The notes under the pieces: generated by a model | What the model was told of the DNA's origin: nothing | Seen by the model: the letters and a program-made list of their open reading frames with translations, nothing else | Databases searched by the model: none | Assembly (NCBI GenBank): GCA_949295905.1 | Contig: CASFNA010000007.1 | Location: forward strand, 174,135 to 238,134 | Reading direction: 5' to 3' | DNA: 64,000 bases | Source: an uncultured Prevotellaceae bacterium | GTDB taxonomy: Bacteria; Bacteroidota; Bacteroidia; Bacteroidales; Bacteroidaceae | Made by a program: the position numbers and the translations under genes | Shown here: positions 1-8,756 of the stretch, one piece after another | How positions within the stretch are numbered: the first letter of the stretch is position 1 | Layout of the letters: each line of letters begins with the position of its first letter

Positions 1-1425
1 CGCCATGTTGTTGCCCAAGCCGCCCTGTTCGGCCAGATATTGCTGCGCCTCGGCCTCCGCCTGGGCGTCGCGTTCTTCTTTCTCTTTCTTCTTCAAGGCC
101 TCTATTACGCGGTCAATGGCCTCGTTGCGCTCCGCCTCGGGCATCTTGGCGAGGGCTTGAAGCGAGTCTTGCAGATGCACGGCATCGGTGTACGGCACCA
201 GCTCGTCAAGCACTTTGGAACGGTCGGACAGCTGTTCGTAGTCGTCGCGCTCCTTTTCCAGCAGTCCTATAGCCTCGCCGTAACAACGCCGTGCGTTGCT
301 GTAATCCTCGCGTTCCCAGTACAGGTCGCCGAGCTTAAGCAGCAAGACGCCCTTCTCTATGCCGTTGCGCGTAGACTTGATGTTGCCCTGTTCGTATGCT
401 GAAATGGCGTTCAGGGTGTCTTTTTGGTTAAGGTATATGTTGCCGATGGCATAATATACCTGGTCAAGATACTCCTTGTTGTTGTCCGACCGGGCCATGC
501 GCTTGAGCTTCTTTATCATCTTTCCCGACTTGCGTCCTGCCATAACCTCGGTCATGGTGATGCGTGCGTTGAAGGCAAGTTCGTACGGCGGACTTAGCCT
601 CAACACTCTTTTGAACGCCTTGTAGGCTTTTTCCTCATGGCCGAGGGCGGCCTCGAGCTGCCCCATCAGATACCACTGGCGCGCCCGCTGCTTGCGGCGC
701 ATCTCGTGCTTGATTACCTTGCGCAGGTAAGGTATGGCCTCGGCATACTGCCCCGTGTGGATGTAATAGTCGGCATAGGTGTAGTCCCACTCCTTGCGGG
801 CACGCCAATGGATAGAGTCGCGGCGCATCTTTGTCATAACGTCCTCGGCGTCATAGAGCCAGTCCTGCTCTATGTAACACTTCGCCAACCAAGCCCTCGC
901 ACGCCCGTAGATGGCCGGCTGGGTGGCGTAAAGGCGGCTCATGTAGGCGAAGGTTGACGCGGCTTCGTCAAACGCGCCCTTCATGAACTGGGCACGGCCC
1001 ATCAGCAGCCACGCCTTCCACAAGAAAGGGTTGTACTCCTTGCGGTTAAGCCACTCTATGTCTTTCTCCGTCTTCTTCCTGCTTTTCGTCCATTTGGGCC
1101 GCCGCTTGATGCTGTGCAGCTTGATGGCCTTCTGGCATTTCTCGATGGCTCGGTCGAAGTTGCCCTCGCCGAGGCTGCGGCTGGCCTCGTTGCCTACGGT
1201 GTACAGGGGGATTATTTCAGTGAAATTGTCCTTGTGCCCGTTCTCTTTTTCAAGCGAACCGTCAATGTACGCCACCGTACCATTATAATAAGTGTTGTAC
1301 CGCGCGGTAAAAGAATGCCACCAACGACTCTGCGGAGTGTTCTTCTCGGTAGAACACCCGGCGGCGAGAAGGAGCACAAGCAGTGCAAGGATGGGGATTA
1401 TATGTATTGTCTTTATTACCTGCAT
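1..1425 (-). CDS. PorW/SprE-like TPR lipoprotein, C-terminus outside window
   Basis: The frame is open from an ATG at 1425 to the window edge, giving 475 residues without a stop. The N-terminus is a lipoprotein signal peptide: a hydrophobic stretch and the lipobox LAAGC at about residues 20-24, followed by CSTEKNT, WWHSFTARYNTYYNG. That opening and the following TPR-rich helical region with many aromatic and basic residues are typical of PorW/SprE, an outer-membrane-associated lipoprotein needed for type IX secretion and gliding in Bacteroidetes. The last visible part (about residues 450-475) is rich in Lys, Glu and Ala and looks like a coiled coil. PorT and GldH elsewhere in the window agree with a T9SS-encoding genome. 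Family assignment is by recognition of the N-terminal pattern; the exact orthology is inferred. Confidence 0.75.
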   Translation of the reverse strand, partial: MQVIKTIHIIPILALLVLLLAAGCSTEKNTPQSRWWHSFTARYNTYYNGTVAYIDGSLEKENGHKDNFTEIIPLYTVGNEASRSLGEGNFDRAIEKCQKAIKLHSIKRRPKWTKSRKKTEKDIEWLNRKEYNPFLWKAWLLMGRAQFMKGAFDEAASTFAYMSRLYATQPAIYGRARAWLAKCYIEQDWLYDAEDVMTKMRRDSIHWRARKEWDYTYADYYIHTGQYAEAIPYLRKVIKHEMRRKQRARQWYLMGQLEAALGHEEKAYKAFKRVLRLSPPYELAFNARITMTEVMAGRKSGKMIKKLKRMARSDNNKEYLDQVYYAIGNIYLNQKDTLNAISAYEQGNIKSTRNGIEKGVLLLKLGDLYWEREDYSNARRCYGEAIGLLEKERDDYEQLSDRSKVLDELVPYTDAVHLQDSLQALAKMPEAERNEAIDRVIEALKKKEKEERDAQAEAEAQQYLAEQGGLGNNMA

Positions 1426-1503
1426 TTTGTCTGAACGGCGGCCTTGGCGGCACTATAATATAACTCCCGGGAGGCCGTTTTATTGCGTTGCGGCGCGCCA
1501 ATG

Positions 1504-1902
1504 TCAGCCTTCGGCCAGCATGTAAGCCTCGTCCTTGAGCTGGTCGGGCAAGCTGACGCAGCGCAGGCGGAGGCTCTGTAGCCAATCCCTGACCTCTTCA
1601 GGGCGCATGGTATACATCACTTCGGCGAACTCGGCGGCTTCTTCGTCGGTGTAACCGTCGGACGGACGGCCACGGAAACGGTCGAGTTCCTCGTCGTCAA
1701 AATACTCTATGTCGGCCACGGCGGCTTCCATCGCGCACTCCTGCAAGCACTTACCTGCGCCTGCGGAGCATGAAGCGCAGTCCTGCTTCACGGCAGTTTC
1801 TTCCTTAACAGGAGCTTCGCCGCCACGACCGAAAAGCAGTTTCAGCACGACGGCGATTACCGCCAGCGCGGCGAGATACAGCAACCAAGCCCACGCGCCC
1901 AT
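1504..1902 (-). CDS. Small membrane protein with four-cysteine cluster
   Basis: This 132-residue protein has one N-terminal membrane segment (about residues 5-24) and then a cysteine cluster at residues 42, 45, 52 and 56 (CX2C-X6-CX3C) that could bind a metal or an iron-sulfur centre. The C-terminal half is acidic and helical, with YTDEEAAEFAEVMYTMRPEEV. It starts one base after the aroA stop codon, so it is very probably co-transcribed with and translated after aroA. I do not recognise a characterised family; conserved uncharacterised proteins of this kind occur next to aroA in Bacteroidales. No link to the shikimate pathway is evident from the sequence itself. Confidence 0.8.
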   Translation of the reverse strand: MGAWAWLLYLAALAVIAVVLKLLFGRGGEAPVKEETAVKQDCASCSAGAGKCLQECAMEAAVADIEYFDDEELDRFRGRPSDGYTDEEAAEFAEVMYTMRPEEVRDWLQSLRLRCVSLPDQLKDEAYMLAEG

Positions 1903-1903
1903 G

Positions 1904-3157
1904 TCAACGCTCCTCCGTTATGGTGAAACCGGCGCGGCGAAGCTCGTCCCAGAAGTGGGGATATGACTTGCTCACGACCTGCGGCTCATCAATTTTCAGA
2001 CCGGGGAACACCGTCGCCGCCGGGGCGAAAGCCATCGCCATGCGGTGGTCTTCATACGTGTTTATAACCAAATCGTCGGCCTGTTGGCAACGCTCTCCGT
2101 CCCAGCTAAGCTCTCCGGCGACCGTCTCGCGGACAACATAGCCCAGCTTCCTCATCTCCGTCTTGAGAGCTTCCACGCGGTCGGTCTCCTTTATTTTGAG
2201 AGAAGCCAGGCCCGTAAACCTGAACGGAACGCCTGCCAACGCACAGCATACAACAAAGGTCTGCACCATGTCGGGCTGGTTAACGAAGTCGTAGTCGAGC
2301 CTCGGCGGCACCGGCTCAACGCGCTTCAACGTCACCGTGGTGGGCACTCCGCGCTCGCGCGTCTTGAAAACAGTGCGCACACCGAGCATGCTGAACAGGT
2401 ATTTCACGGCCGAGTCGCCCTGCCGCGAGCCGTCCATGAGGCCGTCGAGGCGCACCTCCGACTCGCCGTCGCGCGCCAGCACAAGCGTCTCATACCAGTA
2501 AGACGCCGCGCTCCAGTCGTTCTCAATGAAGAACGGGCGCGGCGCGTAAGGCACGGGGCGCACGGTAATAGTGTCAACGTCGGTCCACTCCGCATCCGCG
2601 CCGAAGCCCCTCATCATGCACAGCGTAAGGTCGATGTACGGACGCGAAACGACTTCGCCCGTGAGCCTAAGCTCCAGTCCGCGCTCCAGCACGGGGCCAA
2701 CCATGAGCAACGCCGATATGTACTGCGAACTGATGTCGCCCGGAATGTCAAGCCGTCCGCCCTCAAGCCTGCGCCCGTTGATGCGCAACGGAGGGTATCC
2801 TTCCTCGCCTTCGTAAGCAATGTCGGCGCCGATATAGCGCAGCGCGTCCACCAGAGCGCGTATGGGACGGTGCTTCATGCGCTCCGTGCCGGTGAGCACA
2901 TGACCGCCAGGAGTGACCGCCAGGTAAGCCGTCATGAAGCGCATCGCCGTGCCTGCGGCCCCAATGTCGATGGTCTCCGGCATACGGCGCAGGGCGTCGA
3001 GGATGACGCGCGTGTCGTCACAGTCCGACAGGTTGTCGGGCATTACCTTGCTACCGGCCAGCGCGTTCATCACAAGCGCGCGGTTGCTGATGCTCTTCGA
3101 CGCCGGCAGACTTATCGAGGCGTCGATTTTATCGGGTGCGTAAAGAATATACCTCAT
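1904..3157 (-). CDS. aroA: 3-phosphoshikimate 1-carboxyvinyltransferase (EPSP synthase)
   Basis: A cytosolic enzyme of the shikimate pathway: it transfers the enolpyruvyl group of PEP to shikimate-3-phosphate on the way to chorismate and the aromatic amino acids. The 417-residue protein shows the expected landmarks in order: PASKSISNRALV near residue 18, GAAGTAMRFMTAYLA near residue 67, SSQYISALL in the middle, and the C-terminal KETDRV and EDHRMAMAFA stretches that contribute to substrate binding. Length fits the shorter Bacteroidetes form. The ATG at 3157 is the natural start, with a well-formed promoter 60-90 bp upstream. The small Cys-rich gene at 1504-1902 follows directly, so the two form an operon. 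Confidence 0.95.
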   Translation of the reverse strand: MRYILYAPDKIDASISLPASKSISNRALVMNALAGSKVMPDNLSDCDDTRVILDALRRMPETIDIGAAGTAMRFMTAYLAVTPGGHVLTGTERMKHRPIRALVDALRYIGADIAYEGEEGYPPLRINGRRLEGGRLDIPGDISSQYISALLMVGPVLERGLELRLTGEVVSRPYIDLTLCMMRGFGADAEWTDVDTITVRPVPYAPRPFFIENDWSAASYWYETLVLARDGESEVRLDGLMDGSRQGDSAVKYLFSMLGVRTVFKTRERGVPTTVTLKRVEPVPPRLDYDFVNQPDMVQTFVVCCALAGVPFRFTGLASLKIKETDRVEALKTEMRKLGYVVRETVAGELSWDGERCQQADDLVINTYEDHRMAMAFAPAATVFPGLKIDEPQVVSKSYPHFWDELRRAGFTITEER

Positions 3158-3215
3158 GCCTTGAAACAGATTTTATAACAATAGCAGGCGCGCATACCGC
3201 ACGCCATTCTTAATG

Positions 3216-3246
3216 CAAAAATACAACAACTTGCCGACAATACAAA
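3216..3246 (-). promoter_or_regulatory. Promoter of aroA operon
   Basis: Read on the minus strand, TTTG (3246-3243) and TATTTTTG (3223-3216) are separated by 19 bp, matching the Bacteroidetes primary sigma consensus TTTG-N19/21-TAnnTTTG. The predicted start is near 3210, giving a leader of about 50 nt before the aroA ATG. Confidence 0.75.
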
Positions 3247-3282
3247 ATAAAACCGTGCAAAAAGGCGCACCGCCCGTTTTCC

Positions 3283-3363
3283 AATATGCCGCATATCGCG
3301 TTCCGATTTGCCGCATATGGCAACGTAAAAGGCCGCCTTTTAGCATGTAAAAGACGGTCTTTT
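3283..3363. repeat. Four-unit 22-bp phased palindrome element, copy 1
   Basis: Four 15-bp near-palindromic units begin at 3283, 3305, 3327 and 3349, exactly 22 bp apart, with 7-bp linkers (GCGTTCC, GCAACGT, AGCATGT). Units read AATATGCCGCATATC, GATTTGCCGCATATG, AAAAGGCCGCCTTTT and AAAAGACGGTCTTTT. The element lies between the aroA promoter and the end of the DUF1848 gene. Ten more copies occur in this window. Confidence 0.9.
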
Positions 3364-3408
3364 GTAACATGTTGAATATCAAGGCGTTGCTACGATGACT
3401 ATGCAACG

Positions 3409-4473
3409 TCACATTTCCAGTATGCTCTCACTGTCATCCTTATGCCGTAACAAGTTGTCCATCACGCACTTACGGCTAGTGTTGGCATAACAGTAAACGC
3501 ACAGGTGGCCGCACGTGTTGTACATCCCGATATCCTTGCTCACCATGCAACCGCAAAGTTCGCGCTGCCCCTTGTCTTTCATCTTCTCGGGACTAAGCTC
3601 TGGAGAAGTGTCAAAGGCATCAAGCCAGTTGTCTTTGTCTGGCAAACGGCCATGGTTCAGGTAAAACACCAAGTCCTTGTCGTCAGCAAAAACACGCTTC
3701 ATCAGTTCGCCGTCGATGCAACGGTTGTGCTCTACGCCATATTCGGCGAGGTCTGCCGCCTCGGCACAAGTAGCCAAGGTAACATTCCAGCCGTCATGGT
3801 CGCGCCAATGGTCGCGCAGCCGCGCCAGTCCTTCCGTGAACTGTCTAACCTGAACATAGTTAGGCTCGGCGCAAACGATGTTGTCTTTCGTAAACAAATT
3901 AGTCTCACGGATTAAGTTGTTCTGTACCTTTTTATATACGTTCACGTCAACGAAGCTGAACACAAGTTTCTCAGTACAGCCTTTCAGCCGCTCCCCAATG
4001 CTCCGCACACGCTCAAGCATAACGCCGGGAGGGGTAAGACTTGTAAACATTATAGGGTCGAAACGCCACACCACGCGCTCCTTGCCGAGCATTCCGGCCA
4101 ACCGCCTGAACGTTTCGATACGCCGCTCTAACGGCGGCACGTTAGGTTCGAACCCCTCGCGCTCGTAGTCGTTCACCGTGAACTGGAAGTAATAATGTAT
4201 TCCCCGCTCGTCAAGCTCGTGCAGGTAAGGCAACATCGGCTCAGCGTTCTTCGTCCAAAACACTACGGCCTTTGTTTTCTTGAACGACACGTAAATCTTC
4301 TGCCTCCTGTTGAACGGATTGTACCACGCCACATACCCACGCCGCAGCCTCTCGACGAACCATTTGGCGTAAAACGCCGGTATGTCCGTTGACCTGCTGG
4401 CCGATATTATGACCGGAGCCTGTGCCTCGACACGCTCGCCCGAGTCGGTGGTTATAGTTGGTTTGTCTGTCAT
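3409..4473 (-). CDS. DUF1848 family protein with C-terminal CX3CX2C cluster
   Basis: This 354-residue protein opens with VIISASRSTDIPAFYAKWF and continues with VAWYNPFNRRQ and VVFWTKNAEPMLPYL, the hallmarks of DUF1848. The C-terminus has C307, C309 and then C321-X3-C325-X2-C328 followed by YAN. The CX3CX2C spacing is that of radical-SAM iron-sulfur ligands, although here it sits at the C-terminal rather than the N-terminal end. Biochemical function of the family is not established, so an Fe-S enzyme role is an inference. It is the last gene of a four-gene operon: its ATG overlaps the TGA of the preceding gene by 4 bp (ATGA), implying translational coupling. Its base composition is closer to the genome average than that of the two genes before it. 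Confidence 0.85.
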   Translation of the reverse strand: MTDKPTITTDSGERVEAQAPVIISASRSTDIPAFYAKWFVERLRRGYVAWYNPFNRRQKIYVSFKKTKAVVFWTKNAEPMLPYLHELDERGIHYYFQFTVNDYEREGFEPNVPPLERRIETFRRLAGMLGKERVVWRFDPIMFTSLTPPGVMLERVRSIGERLKGCTEKLVFSFVDVNVYKKVQNNLIRETNLFTKDNIVCAEPNYVQVRQFTEGLARLRDHWRDHDGWNVTLATCAEAADLAEYGVEHNRCIDGELMKRVFADDKDLVFYLNHGRLPDKDNWLDAFDTSPELSPEKMKDKGQRELCGCMVSKDIGMYNTCGHLCVYCYANTSRKCVMDNLLRHKDDSESILEM

Positions 4474-6602
4474 TTTAGATAAACTTCCTTTAAATGCGCT
4501 ATTATTCGGTCTATTTTCACATTAGCATATTTCTTTCGCAACCAGCCTTCTTTCGAGTTCTTCTTTCCATTCAGATACTCTCCAAAATGACGTATTACAT
4601 TCTCGTTGTCTTTGGGCCTATTAACATAAATTCCTTTTCTCAATTCATTTCTCCTTATATCAAAATATTCATTCTTGTAATTATCTTGAAACCAAGACAA
4701 ATCCTCCCTAACTTGTTTTAATTCATTCGCATCATTAAGAAACTCATAAATATGGTTGTAAGCATTCATATCATTATAGAAATCATGCCTAATCTGTGTG
4801 TCAGTGTCAAAACGCAACATTTGCTCCGTGCTTTGTTTATGCCTCTTACCACTAACGTTGCGGCTAACATTTACACTACCGAACAGGTCTTTCAGCAGCC
4901 GTTTACAATCTGTTTTCCAACCTTCTTCCTTCTTAATGGCTTCCAGCGTCGCCTTCAAGTTTCCTCCGGCTTCACGATAAGCACATACAAAGATTTTACG
5001 TTTCTTTCCCTTCAAGCCCTTCACATTATTATCTTCAAGTTGGCTTATAACACCTTGAATGGCATCTTCCACCATATCCGGCGCAACCGACTTACCAACA
5101 TCGCTTTCTTTTAAAGAACTGACCGTAGCCCAATCCATACTTTTGGTTTCCATTTTTAGCTCTATCCCAGTAAGCTGTCGGTATACCTCTTTATAAACGT
5201 TCCATACGTATTGTTTATTTTCAAAGGCGAATAAAATGTCCGTAAAGTCACGGGTAAGATTGGCAAAGCCGTTCAACGCACCGTAAAGTCCGAACTCATA
5301 ACGATAGTCGCACATGCCCTTCGACACCATAAAACGGAATAATCCCTCCCAATCTTCGCCTTTCATTATAACGGCGGTGATTGACGAAAGCACACCGTCT
5401 TCCCACGACTGCGTAAACTGTTCACCGGCAACATAATGGCGCATGGCATTCAAATAAGTGCGGATTTCACTGGCCTCCCACTTATCTTCGTATTTTCTCT
5501 TGACACATTTAGTGACATCATTGGCTAAATCCATCCTGAAGGTGCTTACTTTTCCATTATATTCGTCAGACGTAAAGACATCATTCACCAACATTTTATA
5601 TTCGTCAATGTATTTAGCCCCATCGTTTATCTTTGTCAATTTGCCGTGCATAACAGCTATTTCTGCCTGCCCGTCGTCATCAAAGATATTGTAATCATCC
5701 GCAAGTTCAGCCTCTGCCTCATTTATAAATTTAGTTATCCATTGTTGCAAGCTATCCCATTTTTCCTTTTCAGACAAGCATTTCCGCAGATAAGACAGGT
5801 ATTCCTTCCTTTTTGAATTATATCCTGATGACTGTTTTTCCAAAAGCGAATAAGCCACATCTGCTGTTTCTTTACCTATCTTGCCCAACAAAGAAACATA
5901 ATAATTGTCAAATAGCAGTAAATCACGTGCCAGCGTTTCATCTTGCTCTTTTGTAACAACGCCTTCTCCGCCAGACATTATCGAAGCTACAATGTCACGT
6001 ACATCATATCTTGCATTCAGCTTTTTAACGCCAGGTTCTGTTCTTGACAACATGCGTCCTATCGTGTAACCGTATGCAAAACCCTTAATTTTATTCTGAC
6101 GTTTGTCTGTCTCCAAAGCCTCGTTATCAGGCGTTTCAAAGTCTGCAACATCATATTCCAATGAGCTTTCAGGATAACATTCAACGCTTAATCTACCACA
6201 ATACAAACGTGTCAACTTGGTTTCTGCGCTCGTTTCCGACTTCGACATGGCAATGCGCTTATGCCCTTCCGAAAAGAAAATAAATCGCGTTGTAACTGGC
6301 GTCAACATCAAACTGTGGCTTGATTTGTATCCCCAATCGCCACAAGGTTTAAGTTCCGCAATCTCACTTTCATCCATTTCAAGCTCTATGAGCATAGGAT
6401 AATCGTCAAGTCCGTTGTTTGGACGACAGAACGAAAACGGCTTTTTATAAAGCAAAATGCCATTTTCAAGGCCGTTCTCTGGCACTGTTTCCCATCTCTT
6501 GTACCCATATCCGCGCCTTTCATAAAAAGCTTTCGGCGATATTGTCTCGCTTGACAGGATGTTATTAAAGTTCAAAGTCGTTGTTGGAATATATAGTTTC
6601 AT
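4470..6602 (-). CDS. Large protein of unknown function, operon with helicase
   Basis: This 710-residue protein starts at the ATG at 6602, 2 bp after the helicase stop; a TTG two codons upstream is less likely. It opens with MKLYIPTTTLNFNNIL and SPKAFYERRGYGYKRW, a beta-rich looking region to about residue 170, followed by a long charged, mostly helical part with several Trp/Tyr-rich stretches and a basic C-terminus. I see no Walker motif, no nuclease HNH/PD-(D/E)XK signature, no zinc cluster and no membrane segment. The N-terminal part could be a sensor or small-molecule-binding domain, but that is a guess. The gene is visibly AT-rich compared with aroA or psd, which together with the neighbouring helicase suggests acquisition by transfer. 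I do not recognise the family. Confidence 0.85.
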   Translation of the reverse strand: MKLYIPTTTLNFNNILSSETISPKAFYERRGYGYKRWETVPENGLENGILLYKKPFSFCRPNNGLDDYPMLIELEMDESEIAELKPCGDWGYKSSHSLMLTPVTTRFIFFSEGHKRIAMSKSETSAETKLTRLYCGRLSVECYPESSLEYDVADFETPDNEALETDKRQNKIKGFAYGYTIGRMLSRTEPGVKKLNARYDVRDIVASIMSGGEGVVTKEQDETLARDLLLFDNYYVSLLGKIGKETADVAYSLLEKQSSGYNSKRKEYLSYLRKCLSEKEKWDSLQQWITKFINEAEAELADDYNIFDDDGQAEIAVMHGKLTKINDGAKYIDEYKMLVNDVFTSDEYNGKVSTFRMDLANDVTKCVKRKYEDKWEASEIRTYLNAMRHYVAGEQFTQSWEDGVLSSITAVIMKGEDWEGLFRFMVSKGMCDYRYEFGLYGALNGFANLTRDFTDILFAFENKQYVWNVYKEVYRQLTGIELKMETKSMDWATVSSLKESDVGKSVAPDMVEDAIQGVISQLEDNNVKGLKGKKRKIFVCAYREAGGNLKATLEAIKKEEGWKTDCKRLLKDLFGSVNVSRNVSGKRHKQSTEQMLRFDTDTQIRHDFYNDMNAYNHIYEFLNDANELKQVREDLSWFQDNYKNEYFDIRRNELRKGIYVNRPKDNENVIRHFGEYLNGKKNSKEGWLRKKYANVKIDRIIAHLKEVYLK

Positions 6603-6604
6603 AA

Positions 6605-7714
6605 TCAAAAATCTTCTATTTCGTCGGTTTCTTTATCCTTATACAAGTCCTTAGGAATTTGTTGTAAAATCGCCGGAATCACCCCTGTGTACATTACATA
6701 AAGGTTGCGATACGTCCGTGTCATCGCTACATAAAGGGCTTTTTGCCAATTTCCGTCGGTTGGATTATCTACACCTGGCAAAAATACAGTTTCAAACTGA
6801 AGCCCTTTTGCGCTATGATAAGTCATAACTTTCGGATTGTCAGTAGAAAAATTGAGCCTGTCAATATCCATGCTTCTTTCCGAATCCTCTTTATCTTTAA
6901 CTTTACATTTAAACTCAAACTTCAGTTTATTTATATTACTTGAATTATTAGACGACACGTATTTTTCATCGGCCTCCTTCAATGATTTCAACACTCGCGG
7001 TATCAAGTCGTTATTAGGTACAAGTATTCCGACATCAGTAAGACTCTTATTCCTTATTATGCGAACAATCGCATCTAATTGTTCTTCAAATGTATCATAT
7101 TGTAAAATTCTTGGAATCTCATTCTCCTCACTTTTATAATTAAGGCCATCGCCATACCGCTCAACACCTACACCTATATAATCTTGGGTTATCTGCGCTA
7201 CAGGCTTTGGCAATCTATAATTATAATCCAATTTAAATTCATTCCAATTATTATTTAAACCATTTAAGTTTTTTATATTTCCAACAGCAAGCGGTGACTT
7301 ATTTGAATATATAGATTGAGCCGTGTCTCCAAAAAAGATAAAATTCTTACGCGCAGATTTTATAAACTCTTGGATTTCTTCGACTGAAAAGTCTTGTATT
7401 TCATCAACTATCACATAATCAGCCGTAGGCATTTTCGCCCTGTATTTCCACTCCCAATGATAATAAAAAGGACAATTCAATCTTAATTCACTGATACCTG
7501 AAGCCATAAAGCCACGTAAAGCCTTAGTGAAAACAACAACTTCACAAGAACCCTTATTTTCATTTTGCACACGTTTTGCCTTATGCAAAGCTATTACAGA
7601 CTTGCCGCTGCCGGCACATCCAGACACAATTATGTTTTTGTCAAACATATTATCGATAAGCTTCCTTTGGACATCGTCCAATTCAGACTCTTTCACCATA
7701 AAACTTTTTTTCAT
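6605..7714 (-). CDS. Small UvrD/Rep-like superfamily 1 helicase
   Basis: A 369-residue ATP-dependent SF1 helicase-type protein. Walker A is GCAGSGKS at residues 32-39; Walker B is VDEIQD near 105; motif III is FGDTAQSIY near 129; YNYRLPK near 165 is motif IV-like; TYHSAKGLQFETVFLPG near 300 is motif V; YVAMTRTYRNLYV near 328 is motif VI. All catalytic motifs look intact. At half the size of UvrD it lacks most of the 1B/2B insertions. That short form is typical of helicase-like ATPases in accessory and defence loci. It follows the methyltransferase gene by 3 bp and precedes the 710-residue gene by 2 bp, so the three are probably made from one transcript. DNA or RNA as substrate cannot be told from sequence. 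Confidence 0.92.
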   Translation of the reverse strand: MKKSFMVKESELDDVQRKLIDNMFDKNIIVSGCAGSGKSVIALHKAKRVQNENKGSCEVVVFTKALRGFMASGISELRLNCPFYYHWEWKYRAKMPTADYVIVDEIQDFSVEEIQEFIKSARKNFIFFGDTAQSIYSNKSPLAVGNIKNLNGLNNNWNEFKLDYNYRLPKPVAQITQDYIGVGVERYGDGLNYKSEENEIPRILQYDTFEEQLDAIVRIIRNKSLTDVGILVPNNDLIPRVLKSLKEADEKYVSSNNSSNINKLKFEFKCKVKDKEDSERSMDIDRLNFSTDNPKVMTYHSAKGLQFETVFLPGVDNPTDGNWQKALYVAMTRTYRNLYVMYTGVIPAILQQIPKDLYKDKETDEIEDF

Positions 7715-7717
7715 ATC

Positions 7718-8719
7718 TTAAAGTATTAGTTTAAATCCGTTTATAATTTCCATTCCCGTAAAATGAGGACAACATGCTTCGCCGTTGTCATTTATTTTAT
7801 ATAAATAAGAATTATCATTTGCCAATACATCCAATGATTCAACAAAGCCTTTACGCCCTATTACCCGATATGCAACTTTGCTTAAATCATTAATTCTGTG
7901 TGAATGCGACACGCGAAAGCGTTGCTGTACATAACAAGGTGTATTGCAATCAGCCTCTTTCAGCATACACGGCAACGGCAGAAGTGTTGTAAATTCTGGA
8001 TAGTTTTTAACGAAATCATTTATCCCTTTATTCATCATTACCGGATAATAAACGCCTGAAAATTCGTCGCGCGTCGTAACGTCAAGCAACACAAACAGAC
8101 CTTCAGCAGACAATTTAGGGGCAAGCATTTCGGCAAAATGAACGTAAGCGTTGCCTTCAAAACGCTTGCGCTGTATAAATTCGTTCACGGCCTTGAATGA
8201 AAGTATTACATCAAAATCTTCATTCATTACCTCGCCAAGCAAATCCATGTCGGCATTGTCCTCAATAACCATACTGCCTACATTTGCCTTTATGGCAAAG
8301 CTCCCGGCGTTCTTGACACGGGAAACCACACGGTCGAACATTCGCGTTGCGTTCTGATTACCATCAATGGCAACAATATTAAAAGTCTTATCGCAACCAA
8401 GAATATCGGCAAAAGCGCATATCGCGCCGATGATTTCGCCTCCCGTGCCGCAACCGAGGTCAAGAATTGATATTCTACTTTTAGCAGCGAATGCCGAACG
8501 GACGGTTTCATTTGCAAGCAAATCACACATTATGATATATGCCTCGGCGTAACTGCGAGGGAAATACGTGCCGAGGTAGACGAGGATGTCGTCTTTCGTA
8601 TGGTCGAGATTGTAGCTGAACTTGAAATGGTCGGGATTGTACACCGCCCCAAGTTCATTGAAAATGATATGGTCGAGCCATGCAGGCAGGATGACCGAGT
8701 TGTTTAGGTGTTCGTTCAT
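7718..8719 (-). CDS. SAM-dependent methyltransferase, Rsm22-like
   Basis: This 333-residue protein has a class I methyltransferase motif I, ILDLGCGTGGE, near residue 85, preceded by VYLGTYFPRSYAEAY and followed by VAIDGN and VILSFKAVNEF. The architecture (a short helical N-terminus with the PRSYAE motif, then the Rossmann domain, then a Cys-containing part with CMLKEADCNTPC and a basic RFRVSHSHR) resembles Rsm22/METTL17-type rRNA methyltransferases, which carry metal-binding cysteines in the same region. That assignment is tentative; a generic SAM methyltransferase is certain. I chose the ATG at 8719 because AGAAAGGA lies just upstream. An in-frame ATG at 8818 would run through the structured leader. 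It is the first gene of the four-gene operon. Confidence 0.82.
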   Translation of the reverse strand: MNEHLNNSVILPAWLDHIIFNELGAVYNPDHFKFSYNLDHTKDDILVYLGTYFPRSYAEAYIIMCDLLANETVRSAFAAKSRISILDLGCGTGGEIIGAICAFADILGCDKTFNIVAIDGNQNATRMFDRVVSRVKNAGSFAIKANVGSMVIEDNADMDLLGEVMNEDFDVILSFKAVNEFIQRKRFEGNAYVHFAEMLAPKLSAEGLFVLLDVTTRDEFSGVYYPVMMNKGINDFVKNYPEFTTLLPLPCMLKEADCNTPCYVQQRFRVSHSHRINDLSKVAYRVIGRKGFVESLDVLANDNSYLYKINDNGEACCPHFTGMEIINGFKLIL

Positions 8720-8756
8720 AGCAAGTTCCTTTCTGCTTGCGACAAGGCAAAAAGAA

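Noticed and set aside
2045-3178. Long open frame (377 codons) on the plus strand
   Set aside because: Antisense to aroA, without recognisable domains.
6605-7714. A Gabija-type defence system because of the UvrD-like helicase
   Set aside because: There is no OLD/TOPRIM nuclease partner; the large neighbour has no ATPase or TOPRIM motif that I can see.
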